Positions 8,745 to 16,956 of a stretch of 64,000 nt of DNA are shown here, one piece after another. Origin of the DNA: Pseudoxanthomonas sp. CF385 (GTDB taxonomy: Bacteria > Pseudomonadota > Gammaproteobacteria > Xanthomonadales > Xanthomonadaceae). The first letter of the stretch is position 1; each line of letters begins with the position of its first letter. A model generated the notes under the pieces. It saw nothing but the letters and a program-made list of their open reading frames with translations. It was not told the origin of the DNA and searched no databases. The position numbers and the translations under genes are program-made. The DNA lies in contig NZ_FNKZ01000001.1 in the NCBI RefSeq assembly GCF_900104255.1, positions 434,001 through 498,000 of the forward strand. Direction: 5' to 3'.

Positions 8745-9224
8745 TCACGCGCCGCCGGTGAACCCGGCCTGCCGCCAGACTTCGAACACCACCACGGCCA
8801 CGGTGTTGGAGAGATTGAGGCTGCGGTTGTCCGGCCGCATCGGCAGGCGCAGGCGCTGCTCCGGCGGCAGGCCGTCGAGCACGTCCTGCGGCAGGCCGCG
8901 CGTTTCCGGACCGAACAGGAAGGCATCGCCACGACGGTAATCGGGCTGGTCGTAGCGCACGGTACCGCGCGTGCTGAGCGCGAACAGGCGCGCAGGACGG
9001 ATGCGCTGCAGGGCCGCATCGAGCGATGCATGGACCTGCAGCGTGGCGTATTCGTGGTAATCCAGACCGGCGCGCTTGAGCTGCTTGTCTTCCAACGAGA
9101 ACCCGAGGGGTTCGATCAGGTGCAGTCGCGCGCCGGTATTCGCACAGAGGCGGATGGCGTTGCCGGTATTCGGGGGAATTTCCGGCTGGTACAGCAGGAC
9201 GTCGAGGTCCAGGGCGTCGGTCAT
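8745..9224 (-). CDS. trmL: tRNA (cytidine/uridine-34-2'-O)-methyltransferase
   Basis: A 159-residue SPOUT-class methyltransferase that 2'-O-methylates the wobble base of tRNA-Leu isoacceptors. The trefoil-knot motifs are clear: YQPEIPPNTGNAIRLCANTG at the N-terminus, LFGPETRGLPQDVL in the middle and PMRPDNRSLNLSNTVAVV at the C-terminus. The start at ATG 9224 (MTDALDLDVLLYQP) gives the usual family length; an ATG nine bases upstream (9233) is possible. The gene ends 19 bp before the AraC regulator start, so the two may be co-transcribed. Confidence 0.93.
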   Translation of the reverse strand: MTDALDLDVLLYQPEIPPNTGNAIRLCANTGARLHLIEPLGFSLEDKQLKRAGLDYHEYATLQVHASLDAALQRIRPARLFALSTRGTVRYDQPDYRRGDAFLFGPETRGLPQDVLDGLPPEQRLRLPMRPDNRSLNLSNTVAVVVFEVWRQAGFTGGA

Positions 9225-9330
9225 GGCGCGCATTCTACGCGGCGCTGCATGGCCTCGCGGGCGGTGATGCGGTGGAACTCCGGCCGCAGCCGGCTTGCGT
9301 GTTACGCGGTTGGAACGTGTTGCCTGCGTA

Positions 9331-9708
9331 TCAACGCGAAGCCAGCTGGCCGGCCAGCACACCCGCCTGCGCAGCGACCTGCTGCATGTCTTCCGCCGAC
9401 GGACGCACGGTGACCACCGGCATGTCGACCACGCGCACCGCCTGGCTGGCGACGAAGTAGGCGATGTCGCTGGCGTTCGGCGTCACGGTGACCGTGGCCA
9501 GGTCGACGATCTTGGCGTCCTTGTAGGTGTTGTAGTGGGCCAGGTCGGCGGCGTCCGGCGTCACGGTGACGGTCGGCAGGTCGACGATGGTGGTCGCCTG
9601 GGCGACGTTGTGGTTGTTGTCGGCGTGGGTGGCGGAGATGACCATCGAACCGGCGCACAGCGCGAAGACGACGGCGGCGGTCAGCGGGAGGAGGTTCTTG
9701 GCGTTCAT
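9331..9708 (-). CDS. Secreted protein with three copies of a VDLPTVTVTP repeat
   Basis: 125 residues, no family recognised. The start is the ATG at 9708, because AGAGG (9716-9720 on the complement) is 7 nt upstream; the ATG at 9714 would leave only 1 nt. A signal peptide ends near ATHAD (about residue 30). The mature part has three near-identical units beginning at residues 41 (IVDLPTVTVTPDAADLAHY), 67 (IVDLATVTVTPNASDIAYF) and 93 (VVDMPVVTVRPSAEDMQQV), 26 residues apart. Each unit is a short beta-type VTVTP core followed by an amphipathic acidic helix. It is probably periplasmic or surface-exposed. It stands alone between trmL and a gene-free stretch. No catalytic residues are seen. Confidence 0.7.
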   Translation of the reverse strand: MNAKNLLPLTAAVVFALCAGSMVISATHADNNHNVAQATTIVDLPTVTVTPDAADLAHYNTYKDAKIVDLATVTVTPNASDIAYFVASQAVRVVDMPVVTVRPSAEDMQQVAAQAGVLAGQLASR

Positions 9709-9714
9709 TGTCAT

Positions 9715-10108
9715 GCCTCTGTAGTGATGTTGTTGGGTGGTGTGGTAGTAAGGTAGTACACCTAGACAGAACGGTCAAGCGAAACTTTTCGCCTTGGTGT
9801 GCTGATTCAGGGTTCAGTCAGGTTCGGTGCGGAACGGCGGGAATCTTGTTATAGGTAATGCAGGAACCGTGCCAACTGCAAGTTATTGATCCAATTGAAC
9901 TTAAGTATGTTTCTTCGCTGTCCGGTGTCCGAGTTGCGTGTCCGTCCGGGTGTCCGTCCTGCATGAGCAAGACGCCAGGAGGTGTGTGTTGTGACTGCGA
10001 ACACGCCGCTTCGGTCGGGGGCCGGTCAGGTGGGGGTGTGCTGGTTGTGATGCCGTTTAGGTAGGAACCGTTGCAGTTCCTCGGCGTCGCCGCGGGCGGC
10101 GTTCAGTT
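9715..10108. other. Gene-free intergenic stretch with short repeats
   Basis: 394 bp without a supported gene. The middle is AT-richer than the surroundings (around 9840-9915). It has four TGTCCG copies at 9919, 9926, 9939 and 9951, and a small inverted repeat AGGAAC/GTTCCT at 10063-10068 and 10076-10081 that may end the SDR transcript arriving from the right. A 68-codon plus-strand frame at 9858-10064 has no ribosome site and odd composition, so I do not call it. Confidence 0.5.
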
Positions 10109-10813
10109 TCACCAGGGGAGTGGCTCGCCTTGCCAGTCGAGGAACCGCCCACTGTCCTCCGGCGTGAGCCGGTCGATCACATGCAGCAGTCCCGATGCGG
10201 ACTCCTGCACGTGAAGCGCCGCGTTCTGCCCGCCCATGTCGGTGCGGACCCAGCCGGGGTGCAGCGCCACCACCGTGACGCCTTGGGCCGCGAGCGCCTG
10301 CGACAGCAGTGAAGTGGCCATGTTCTGCGCCGCCTTGCCGATCGCATAGCTGGGTGTGCGGAATTCCTGCCGCAGGCCGATCGAGCCGACTTCCGAAGAC
10401 ATGTTGGCGACCACGCCGCCCTCGGCCAGCCGGGGCGCCAGCGCCTGGGTCAGCAGGAACGGGCCGGCGGCATTGGTGTGGAAGCTAGCATCGAGATCGG
10501 CGGGCGCCACCTGGCCGAAGCGTTCGCCGCCGCGCAGGATGCCGGCGTTGTTGACCAGCAGGTGCAGCGGTTCCTCGTCGGTGACCAAGGGCAGTTCGCG
10601 GACGAGCTCGGCGCGGCTGCGCGGATCGGCGACGTCCAGCGGCAGCACGTGCAGGCGTCCGGGGTGGTCGCCTGCAAGGGTGTTCAATGCGGTCGCCTTG
10701 CCGGGCTGCCGGCAGGTGGCGATGACGTGGCATTGCCGGCCCAGCAGCTGGCGGACGAGCTCCAGGCCCAACCCGCGGTTGGCGCCGGTGACGAGGCAGT
10801 GCTTGCGGTCCAT
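10109..10813 (-). CDS. Short-chain dehydrogenase/reductase
   Basis: A 234-residue classical SDR. The start is ATG 10813, with GGAGG 5 nt upstream on the minus strand; a longer frame to 10858 lacks support. Motifs: TGANRGLG at residues 9-16 for NAD(P) binding, NNAGIL for the fold, MSSEVG with the catalytic Ser, and SYAIGK with the catalytic Tyr and Lys. The LHPGWVRTDMGG segment places it near the C-factor/sniffer-like SDRs. The substrate is unknown. It is divergent from the M16 peptidase gene, with 143 bp between starts. Confidence 0.85.
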   Translation of the reverse strand: MDRKHCLVTGANRGLGLELVRQLLGRQCHVIATCRQPGKATALNTLAGDHPGRLHVLPLDVADPRSRAELVRELPLVTDEEPLHLLVNNAGILRGGERFGQVAPADLDASFHTNAAGPFLLTQALAPRLAEGGVVANMSSEVGSIGLRQEFRTPSYAIGKAAQNMATSLLSQALAAQGVTVVALHPGWVRTDMGGQNAALHVQESASGLLHVIDRLTPEDSGRFLDWQGEPLPW

Positions 10814-10956
10814 GGCACCTCCAGGGGCGGACGGGGGGTCCGGCGGCATGCGCCGCATAGGCCATCCGTCATGGCTTGTGGCCTAGTGTAATGAGCCGGG
10901 GCGACGGTTAGCATCGCGGATTCTGCTGCCCGTTCAGTATTACTAAGGAGTCTTCG

Positions 10957-13821
10957 ATGCGCGTTTCCCGCCGGCCCCGCGCCGCCCTGCTTGCCGTCGC
11001 CCTGTCCGCCGCCCTCGGAGGGCTGGCCTACGCGCCGGCACCCACGTACGCGAAGCCGGCCGCCGGTGCGGACATCGTGATTCCCTATGAGGAGTTCACC
11101 CTGCCCAACGGCCTGCGGGTGATCGTGCATACCGACCGCAAGGCGCCGATCGTCGCGGTGAACATCTGGTACCACGTCGGCAGCAAGAACGAGACCCCCG
11201 GCCGCACCGGCTTTGCGCACCTGTTCGAGCACCTGATGTTCCAGGGCAGCGAAAACCATGCGGGCGAATTCTTCACCCCGTTCGAACTGGTCGGCGCCAC
11301 CGACCAGAACGGCACCACCAACCAGGACCGCACCAACTACTTCCAGAACGTGCCGACCACCGCGCTCGACATGGCGCTGTGGATGGAGTCCGACCGCATG
11401 GGCCACCTGCTCGGCGCGATCGACCAGAAGGGCCTGGACGAGCAGCGCGGCGTGGTCCAGAACGAGAAGCGCCAGGGCGAGAACCAGCCTTACGGCCGCC
11501 GCATCATGGCCCGGATGTTCGAGGCGCTGTATCCGGCCGGACATCCCTACAGCTGGCAGACCATCGGCTCGATGGCCGACCTGGACGCCGCCACCCTGGA
11601 TGACGTGAAGACCTGGTTCCGCAGCTGGTACGGCCCCAACAACGCCGTGCTGGTGCTGGCGGGCGACATCGACGTCGCCACGGCCAAGCAGAAGGTCACC
11701 CGCTACTTCGGCGACATCCCCGCCAGCGCGACCTTGGCCGACATGAAGGCCGACATCCCCACCCACGCCAAGGACACCCGCGAGACCATCCCGGACCGCG
11801 TGCCGCAGGTGCGCCTGTACCGCGGCTGGGCGGTGGCCGAGATGGGTTCGAAGGATGCGGCGCTGCTGGACCTGTTCGCCCAGGTGCTGGGCGGCAGCGC
11901 GGCCTCGCGCTTTGATACCCGCCTCGTGCACGGCGAGAAGATCGCCGACCAGGCCAGCGCCTACCAGTGGAGCAGCGAGATCAGCGGCACCTTCTTCCTC
12001 GTCTCGACGGTGAAGGAGGGCGTGGACCCGGCGAAGGTGGAAAAGGCGCTGGATGAAGAACTCAAGCGCCTGATCACCGAAGGGCCCACCGCTGACGAAC
12101 TCGAGCGCGCCAAGGTGGCCGGCCGCGCCAGCTTCGTGCGCGGCATCGAGCGCATCGGCGGCTTCGGCGGCAAGTCCGACGTGCTGGCCTCGTGCGCCGT
12201 CTACGAAGGCACGCCGGACTGCTATCAGGAAGAGCTCGCCATCCTCGCCGACGCGACCGCGTCGGAGGTGCAGGCGGCCGCGAAGAAGTGGCTGGCAGGT
12301 GCGTCGCACACGATCCTCGTGCAGCCCAGCGAAACGCCGGCGTCTTCGCTGCCGGAGACCGTGTTCGCCGCGCCCGCGACCACGCCGGCCGCCACGCCCA
12401 AGGTCGATCCGAAGTTCAAGACGGTGAAGACCGACGTCGACCGCAGCGCCGGCGTGCCGAAGACCACCACCTTCCCGGACCTGAAGTTCCCCGCCGTGCA
12501 GCGCGCCACGCTGTCCAACGGCATGCAGGTGGTCCTCGCCGAGCGCCACGAGACGCCGGTGGTGCAGGTCAATGTCGAATTCCCGGGTGGCTACGCCGCC
12601 GACGTGGGCAAGAAGCTGGGTACCGCGAGCTTCGCGCTGCAGATGATGGACGAGGGCGCCGGCGACTACAGCGCCTTGGCCTTCGCCGCGCGCAAGGAAG
12701 CCCTGGGCGCCGAACTGAGCACCGGCGGCGGGCTGGATTCGGCCTCGGTCGGCCTGTCCGCGTTGACCGAAAAGCTGGAACCCTCGCTCGACCTGCTGGC
12801 CGACGTGCTGCGTCGTCCGACCTTCGACGCCGGCGAGATCGAGCGCGTGCGCGCCACCTGGATCGCCGGCATCAAGCAGGAGAAGGCGCGCCCGCAGACC
12901 GCCGCCCTGCGCACGCTGCCGCCGCTGCTGTACGGCGCCGGCCATCCGTACGCGATCCCGTTCACCGGCTCGGGCACCGAAGCCTCCATCGCCTCGCTGA
13001 CGCGCGACGACCTGGTCGCCTTCCATCGTGACTGGCTGCAGCCCGACCAGGCCCGCGTCACCATCGTCGGCGACACCACGCTGGCGCAGATCGTGCCGCT
13101 GCTGGAAGCCCGCCTGGGCAACTGGAAGGCGGCGCCGAATGCCCCGAAGCTGGCCGCCGTGCCCAAGGTCGCCAACCCGGCCAAGCCGCGCGTGTTCCTG
13201 ATCGACCAGCCCGGCGCGATCCAGTCCAACGTCTACGCCGCGCAGCTGGTGCCGCCGACCGGCGACGCAGGCACGATCGATTTCGACTTCGCCAACGGCG
13301 TGCTCGGCGGTCAGTTCAGCTCGCGCCTCAACATGAACCTGCGCGAGGACAAGCACTGGGCGTACGGCTCGTACAGCGGCGCGCGCAACACCCTGGGCCA
13401 GCGCCCGTGGTGGGCCAGCGCGGCGGTGCAGAGCGACCGCACGGCCGACTCGATGAAGGAACTGCAGAAGGAGATCAGCCAGTTCGCCACCGGCCAGGCC
13501 CCGGCCAAGCCGGACGAGATCGCCAAGATCCGCGCCGCGAATACGCTGGAACTGCCGGGCGCCTACGAGACCGCCTCCGCCGTGCTCAGCCAGATCGCCT
13601 CCAACCAGCGCTACGGCCGTCCTGACGACTACATCGTCCAGTACAAGGCCCGCAACGAGGCCATCGGCGGCGCCGACGTGGCCAAGGCCGCGGCGACGCT
13701 GTCGCCCGCCGCGCTGACCTGGGTGGTCGTGGGCGACCTGTCCAAGGTCGGCGACTCGGTGCGCGCGCTGCAGCTGGGCGAAGCGGTCGAGCTGGACGCC
13801 GACGGCAAGACGAAGAAGTAA
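10957..13821 (+). CDS. Secreted M16 zinc metallopeptidase, two-domain
   Basis: 954 residues with a signal peptide (cleavage near TYAKP). Two M16 halves follow, as in pitrilysin-type proteases. The first half carries the inverted zinc motif HLFEH (His88, Glu91, His92) and the downstream acidic ligand region EQRGVVQNEKRQGE. The second half (from about residue 510, PAVQRATLSNGMQVVLAERHE) lacks the motif and is the usual non-catalytic partner domain. The ATG at 10957 has AAGGAG at 10944-10949. It probably degrades peptides in the periplasm. It differs in sequence from the second M16 protein of this window. A GC-rich hairpin follows its stop. Confidence 0.93.
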   Translation: MRVSRRPRAALLAVALSAALGGLAYAPAPTYAKPAAGADIVIPYEEFTLPNGLRVIVHTDRKAPIVAVNIWYHVGSKNETPGRTGFAHLFEHLMFQGSENHAGEFFTPFELVGATDQNGTTNQDRTNYFQNVPTTALDMALWMESDRMGHLLGAIDQKGLDEQRGVVQNEKRQGENQPYGRRIMARMFEALYPAGHPYSWQTIGSMADLDAATLDDVKTWFRSWYGPNNAVLVLAGDIDVATAKQKVTRYFGDIPASATLADMKADIPTHAKDTRETIPDRVPQVRLYRGWAVAEMGSKDAALLDLFAQVLGGSAASRFDTRLVHGEKIADQASAYQWSSEISGTFFLVSTVKEGVDPAKVEKALDEELKRLITEGPTADELERAKVAGRASFVRGIERIGGFGGKSDVLASCAVYEGTPDCYQEELAILADATASEVQAAAKKWLAGASHTILVQPSETPASSLPETVFAAPATTPAATPKVDPKFKTVKTDVDRSAGVPKTTTFPDLKFPAVQRATLSNGMQVVLAERHETPVVQVNVEFPGGYAADVGKKLGTASFALQMMDEGAGDYSALAFAARKEALGAELSTGGGLDSASVGLSALTEKLEPSLDLLADVLRRPTFDAGEIERVRATWIAGIKQEKARPQTAALRTLPPLLYGAGHPYAIPFTGSGTEASIASLTRDDLVAFHRDWLQPDQARVTIVGDTTLAQIVPLLEARLGNWKAAPNAPKLAAVPKVANPAKPRVFLIDQPGAIQSNVYAAQLVPPTGDAGTIDFDFANGVLGGQFSSRLNMNLREDKHWAYGSYSGARNTLGQRPWWASAAVQSDRTADSMKELQKEISQFATGQAPAKPDEIAKIRAANTLELPGAYETASAVLSQIASNQRYGRPDDYIVQYKARNEAIGGADVAKAAATLSPAALTWVVVGDLSKVGDSVRALQLGEAVELDADGKTKK

Positions 13822-13832
13822 GGCAGTCCCTG

Positions 13833-13860
13833 CCGCCGCTCCTCGCACGAGGGGCGGCGG
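13833..13860 (+). terminator. GC-rich hairpin after the M16 gene
   Basis: 13-bp arms at 13833-13845 and 13848-13860 with one G-U pair and a minimal loop. No U-run follows, so termination here would be weak or factor-assisted. Confidence 0.45.
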
Positions 13861-13926
13861 TCGGCCCGGATCGATTCATCCGGCGTCGGCCAGAATGGCC
13901 ACGACTCACACTCCAAGGTGACCCCG

Positions 13927-14244
13927 ATGCGTCTCGCCCTGCTTGCCGTGGCTTCCACCGTGCTGTTGTCCGCCTGCACCTGGGTGCACCTGGCCCCGAC
14001 CGCGAAGAACGTCCGCGTCATCCCGGGCGGCGCGGCCCCCGCCGGCTGCGAGAAGCGCGGCGAAGTGTCGGTGTCGGTGAAGGACAGCGTCGCCTTCTAC
14101 GAGCGCAACAACCTGCGCGTGCGCGACGAGCTGGAAACCCTCGCCCGCAACGAAGGGCCCGGCCTTCAGGCCGACACCCTGCAGCCGCTGGGCGACCCCG
14201 CCAACGGCGAGCAGCGCTTCGCCGCCTACCGGTGCGGCCGATAA
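13927..14244 (+). CDS. DUF4156-family lipoprotein
   Basis: A 105-residue small lipoprotein with signal peptide and lipobox LLSAC. The mature part follows the DUF4156 (YjeI-like) plan: VRVIPGGAAPAGCEKRGEVSVSV, with a Cys in the PAGC turn and a final AAYRCG Cys that could form a disulfide. The start is ATG 13927, with AAGGTG 7 nt upstream; the GTG at 13918 overlaps that ribosome site. Family function is unknown. It is downstream of the M16 gene and may be expressed on its own. Confidence 0.75.
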   Translation: MRLALLAVASTVLLSACTWVHLAPTAKNVRVIPGGAAPAGCEKRGEVSVSVKDSVAFYERNNLRVRDELETLARNEGPGLQADTLQPLGDPANGEQRFAAYRCGR

Positions 14245-14378
14245 AGTGTGAACTGAGTCACATTTATGCGCCGGCCCATGAACACGGCTGGCGACGGCGG
14301 GTGGCGTAAAGGTGCGGTGAAGACGGGAAGTCGTTACCCTTGTCGCCCCCTTCCGCCTGAGCCTTGGCGCTAACCTCG

Positions 14379-15395
14379 ATGCTCTTCAAGAATGTCTCCA
14401 TCGCGGGACTGGCGCATATCGATGCGCCCCACACGCTGACGTCGGACGAGATCAACGCCCGCCTGCAGCCCACGCTTGACCGCCTGGGCATCAAGACGGA
14501 CGTCCTCAACGACATCGCCGGCGTGCATTCCCGTCGTCTGTGGGACGCCGACACCCAGGCTTCCGACGCCGCCACGATGGCCGCGCGCAAGGCCCTGGCC
14601 GATGCCGGCATCACCGCCGACAAGGTCGGCCTGGTGGTGAACACCTCCGTCAGCCGCGACTACCTGGAGCCGTCCACCGCCAGCATCGTCTGCGGCAACC
14701 TGGGCGTGGCCGAGCATTGCCAGACCTTCGACGTCGCCAATGCCTGCCTGGCCTTCATCAACGGCATGGACATCGCCGCCCGCATGCTCGAGCGCGACGA
14801 GATCGACTACGCGCTGGTCGTCGACGGCGAGACCGCCAACCTGGTCTACGAAAAGACCATCGAGCGCCTCAACGGGCCCGACATCACCGAACAGCAGTTC
14901 CGCGACGAACTGGCCGCGCTCACCCTGGGCTGCGGCGCGGTCGCCATGGTCATGGCGCGCAGCGCGCTGGTCCCGGACGCCCCGCGCTACAAGGGCGGCG
15001 TGACCCGCTCGGCCACCGAGTGGAACAAGCTCTGCCGCGGCAACCTCGACCGCATGGTCACCGACACCCGCATGCTGCTGATCGAGGGCATGAAGCTGGC
15101 CAACAAGACCTTCGCCGCCGCCAAGGTCGCGCTGGGCTGGGCGGTGGACGAGCTGGACCAGTTCGTCATCCATCAGGTCAGCCGCCCGCATACGCAGGCC
15201 TTCATCAAGTCCTTCGGCATCGACCCGCAGAAGGTCATGACGATCTTCACCGAGCACGGCAACATTGGCCCGGCGTCGGTGCCGATCGTGCTGAGCAAGC
15301 TGAAGGAACTGGGCAAGCTGAAGAAGGGCGACCGCATCGCCCTGCTCGGCATCGGCTCGGGCCTGAACTGCACGATGGCCGAAGTGGTCTGGTGA
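14379..15395 (+). CDS. oleA: OleA, acyl-CoA head-to-head condensing thiolase
   Basis: A 338-residue thiolase-superfamily enzyme that performs a non-decarboxylative Claisen condensation of two fatty acyl-CoAs to a 2-alkyl-3-ketoalkanoic acid, the first step of long-chain olefin synthesis. It agrees over nearly its full length with X. campestris OleA as I remember that sequence. Active-site Cys is at 123 (VANACLAF), the base Glu at 97 (DYLEPSTA), and the His and Asn lie in VIHQVSRPH and EHGNIGPAS. The start MLFKNVSIAGLAHI at 14379 matches the characterised protein; a TTG at 14364 is in frame but unlikely. An intrinsic terminator follows, so it is a partly separate transcription unit from oleB. 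Confidence 0.96.
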   Translation: MLFKNVSIAGLAHIDAPHTLTSDEINARLQPTLDRLGIKTDVLNDIAGVHSRRLWDADTQASDAATMAARKALADAGITADKVGLVVNTSVSRDYLEPSTASIVCGNLGVAEHCQTFDVANACLAFINGMDIAARMLERDEIDYALVVDGETANLVYEKTIERLNGPDITEQQFRDELAALTLGCGAVAMVMARSALVPDAPRYKGGVTRSATEWNKLCRGNLDRMVTDTRMLLIEGMKLANKTFAAAKVALGWAVDELDQFVIHQVSRPHTQAFIKSFGIDPQKVMTIFTEHGNIGPASVPIVLSKLKELGKLKKGDRIALLGIGSGLNCTMAEVVW

Positions 15396-15419
15396 TTCCG
15401 GCCGCACTTCGTATCCAGG

Positions 15420-15445
15420 GGGCCGGTTCGCCGGCCCTTTTCTTT
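15420..15445 (+). terminator. Intrinsic terminator between oleA and oleB
   Basis: Stem GGGCCGG (15420-15426), loop TTCG, stem CCGGCCC (15431-15437), then TTTTCTTT. A classic rho-independent terminator on the plus strand, 17 bp before the oleB start. Confidence 0.85.
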
Positions 15446-15462
15446 GACGGCGGCGACGCACG

Positions 15463-16368
15463 ATGAACCTTCCCGGCTATCCCTCCCATCCGCAGCGCTT
15501 CGAGGTCCGCCCGGGCCTGTCGATGAACTACCTCGACGAAGGCCCGCGCGACGGCGAGGTGGTGGTGATGCTGCACGGCAATCCGTCGTGGAGCTATTAC
15601 TGGCGCACGCTGGTGGCGGGGCTGTCCGACCCCGCTGCTGACAAGCGTTACCGGTGCATCGTGCCGGACCACATCGGCATGGGCCTCTCCGACAAGCCCG
15701 ACGACAGCCGCTACGAGTACACGCTGCAGTCGCGCGTGGACGACGTCGCCGCGCTGCTGCGCCACCTCGGCATCACCGGCCCGGTGACGCTGGCCGTGCA
15801 CGACTGGGGCGGCATGATCGGCTTCGGCTGGGCGCTCTCGCACGCCGCGCAGGTCAAGCGCCTGGTGGTCACCAACACCGCCGCCTTCCCGATGCCCGCC
15901 GCGAAGACGATGCCGTGGCAGATCGCCCTGGGCCGTGACTGGACGGTGGGCGAATGGATCATCCGTGGGTTCAATGCGTTCTCGGCCGGTGCCTCGTGGA
16001 TCGGCGTGGAGCGGCGCATGCCCGCCGACGTGCGCCGCGCCTACGTGTCGCCGTACGACACCTGGGCGAACCGGATCTCCACCATCCGCTTCATGCAGGA
16101 CATCCCGCTGGGACCGCAGGACAAGGCGTGGCCGCTGCTCGAAGCCTCCGGCAAGGCGCTGCCGTCGTTCGCCGACCGCCCCGCGTTCCTGGGCTGGGGA
16201 TTGAAGGACTTCGTGTTCGACAGGCACTTCCTCGACGGCTTCCGCGCTGCGCTGCCGAACGCCGAGGTGCACGCCTATGAAGACGCCGGCCACTATGTGC
16301 TGGAAGACAAGCACGAGATCCTGGTCCCGCTGATCCGCGACTTCCTGGATCGCCATCCGCTCGCATAG
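15463..16368 (+). CDS. oleB: OleB, beta-lactone decarboxylase of the alpha/beta-hydrolase fold
   Basis: 301 residues of the haloalkane-dehalogenase-like alpha/beta-hydrolase family. In the olefin pathway OleB decarboxylates the cis-beta-lactone made by OleC to a cis-alkene. Nucleophile Asp114 sits in AVHDWGGMIG, the oxyanion-side motif is LHGNPSWSYYW (from residue 37), and the catalytic His is 277 in DAGHYVLED. The start is ATG 15463, 17 bp after the oleA terminator. A large palindromic repeat begins 1 bp after the stop. Confidence 0.94.
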   Translation: MNLPGYPSHPQRFEVRPGLSMNYLDEGPRDGEVVVMLHGNPSWSYYWRTLVAGLSDPAADKRYRCIVPDHIGMGLSDKPDDSRYEYTLQSRVDDVAALLRHLGITGPVTLAVHDWGGMIGFGWALSHAAQVKRLVVTNTAAFPMPAAKTMPWQIALGRDWTVGEWIIRGFNAFSAGASWIGVERRMPADVRRAYVSPYDTWANRISTIRFMQDIPLGPQDKAWPLLEASGKALPSFADRPAFLGWGLKDFVFDRHFLDGFRAALPNAEVHAYEDAGHYVLEDKHEILVPLIRDFLDRHPLA

Positions 16369-16369
16369 C

Positions 16370-16458
16370 GCGTAGCCCGGGTAAGGCCAACGGCCGCACC
16401 CGGGAATCGTGCGCCACCGCGTGGCGTCCCGGGTGCGCTTCGCTTACCCGGGCTACGC
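16370..16458. repeat. Nested palindromic extragenic repeat
   Basis: An 89-bp element built of three nested inverted repeats: outer arms 16370-16385 and 16443-16458 (16 bp, GTAGCCCGGGTAAG core), middle arms 16395-16405 and 16427-16437 (11 bp, CGCACCCGGGA), and an inner GCCAC/GTGGC hairpin at about 16411-16427. It fills the space between the convergent ends of oleB and the YkgJ-like gene and could fold as one long hairpin, acting as a bidirectional terminator. It resembles the REP-like families scattered in xanthomonad genomes. Confidence 0.85.
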
Positions 16459-16482
16459 AGGCCTACTCGCCTGAGCGGCGGC

Positions 16483-16863
16483 TCAGATCTCCGGCAGCGG
16501 ATTCTTCTCCGCGTCCACCACGCCCGCCCAGTCCGCTTCCACCAGCAGGGGCAGACCATGCGCCAGCCGCGCCTTGTCGCACTGCGCGCTGCGTTCGCCG
16601 AACTCCAGCGACGCCGGCACCAGTGCGCATACCGACGGACGCCGGTCGTGGATCGTGCAACGGCTGTAGCGGCCGATGTCGGCATCGAGGGCCACGCAGC
16701 GCGGGTCCTTCTGCGAGGTGCCGCGCATCACCCGCTCGTGCACGCGCAGCGGCTCGGTCAATGCGATCGGCACCACGCCGCCCTGGTCGGGATCCGCCTC
16801 GCTCCAGTGGAAGCTCACGCGGAAGTGGGCGCAGCAGGCGCCGCAGGTTAGGCAGGGATGCAT
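16483..16863 (-). CDS. YkgJ-family cysteine-cluster protein
   Basis: 126 residues. The N-terminus MHPCLTCGACC carries four Cys (4, 7, 10, 11). Further Cys are in DPRCVAL, YSRCTIHDRRPSVC and SAQCDKA, the pattern of the YkgJ/CxxCxxCC family that probably binds zinc or an Fe-S cluster. The start is ATG 16863, since the frame upstream has non-coding composition. It lies antisense to the cluster between oleB and oleC. Nothing in the sequence ties it to olefin synthesis. Confidence 0.8.
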   Translation of the reverse strand: MHPCLTCGACCAHFRVSFHWSEADPDQGGVVPIALTEPLRVHERVMRGTSQKDPRCVALDADIGRYSRCTIHDRRPSVCALVPASLEFGERSAQCDKARLAHGLPLLVEADWAGVVDAEKNPLPEI

Positions 16864-16956
16864 CGGAGGTCGGCTGGCGGTGGTGCGCGGGCGGGACGCG
16901 CATTCTGCCAACGCCGCGGGCTGACGCAAGTACCGCCCAGCGGCGACAATGCCCGC

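Noticed and set aside
9858..10064. 68-codon plus-strand frame with several Cys
   Set aside because: No ribosome site, Gly/Val-rich end, lies on the repeats; coding not supported.
10684..13848. 1054-codon minus-strand open frame
   Set aside because: Mirror of the M16 peptidase; no start site, no family motif, biased composition.
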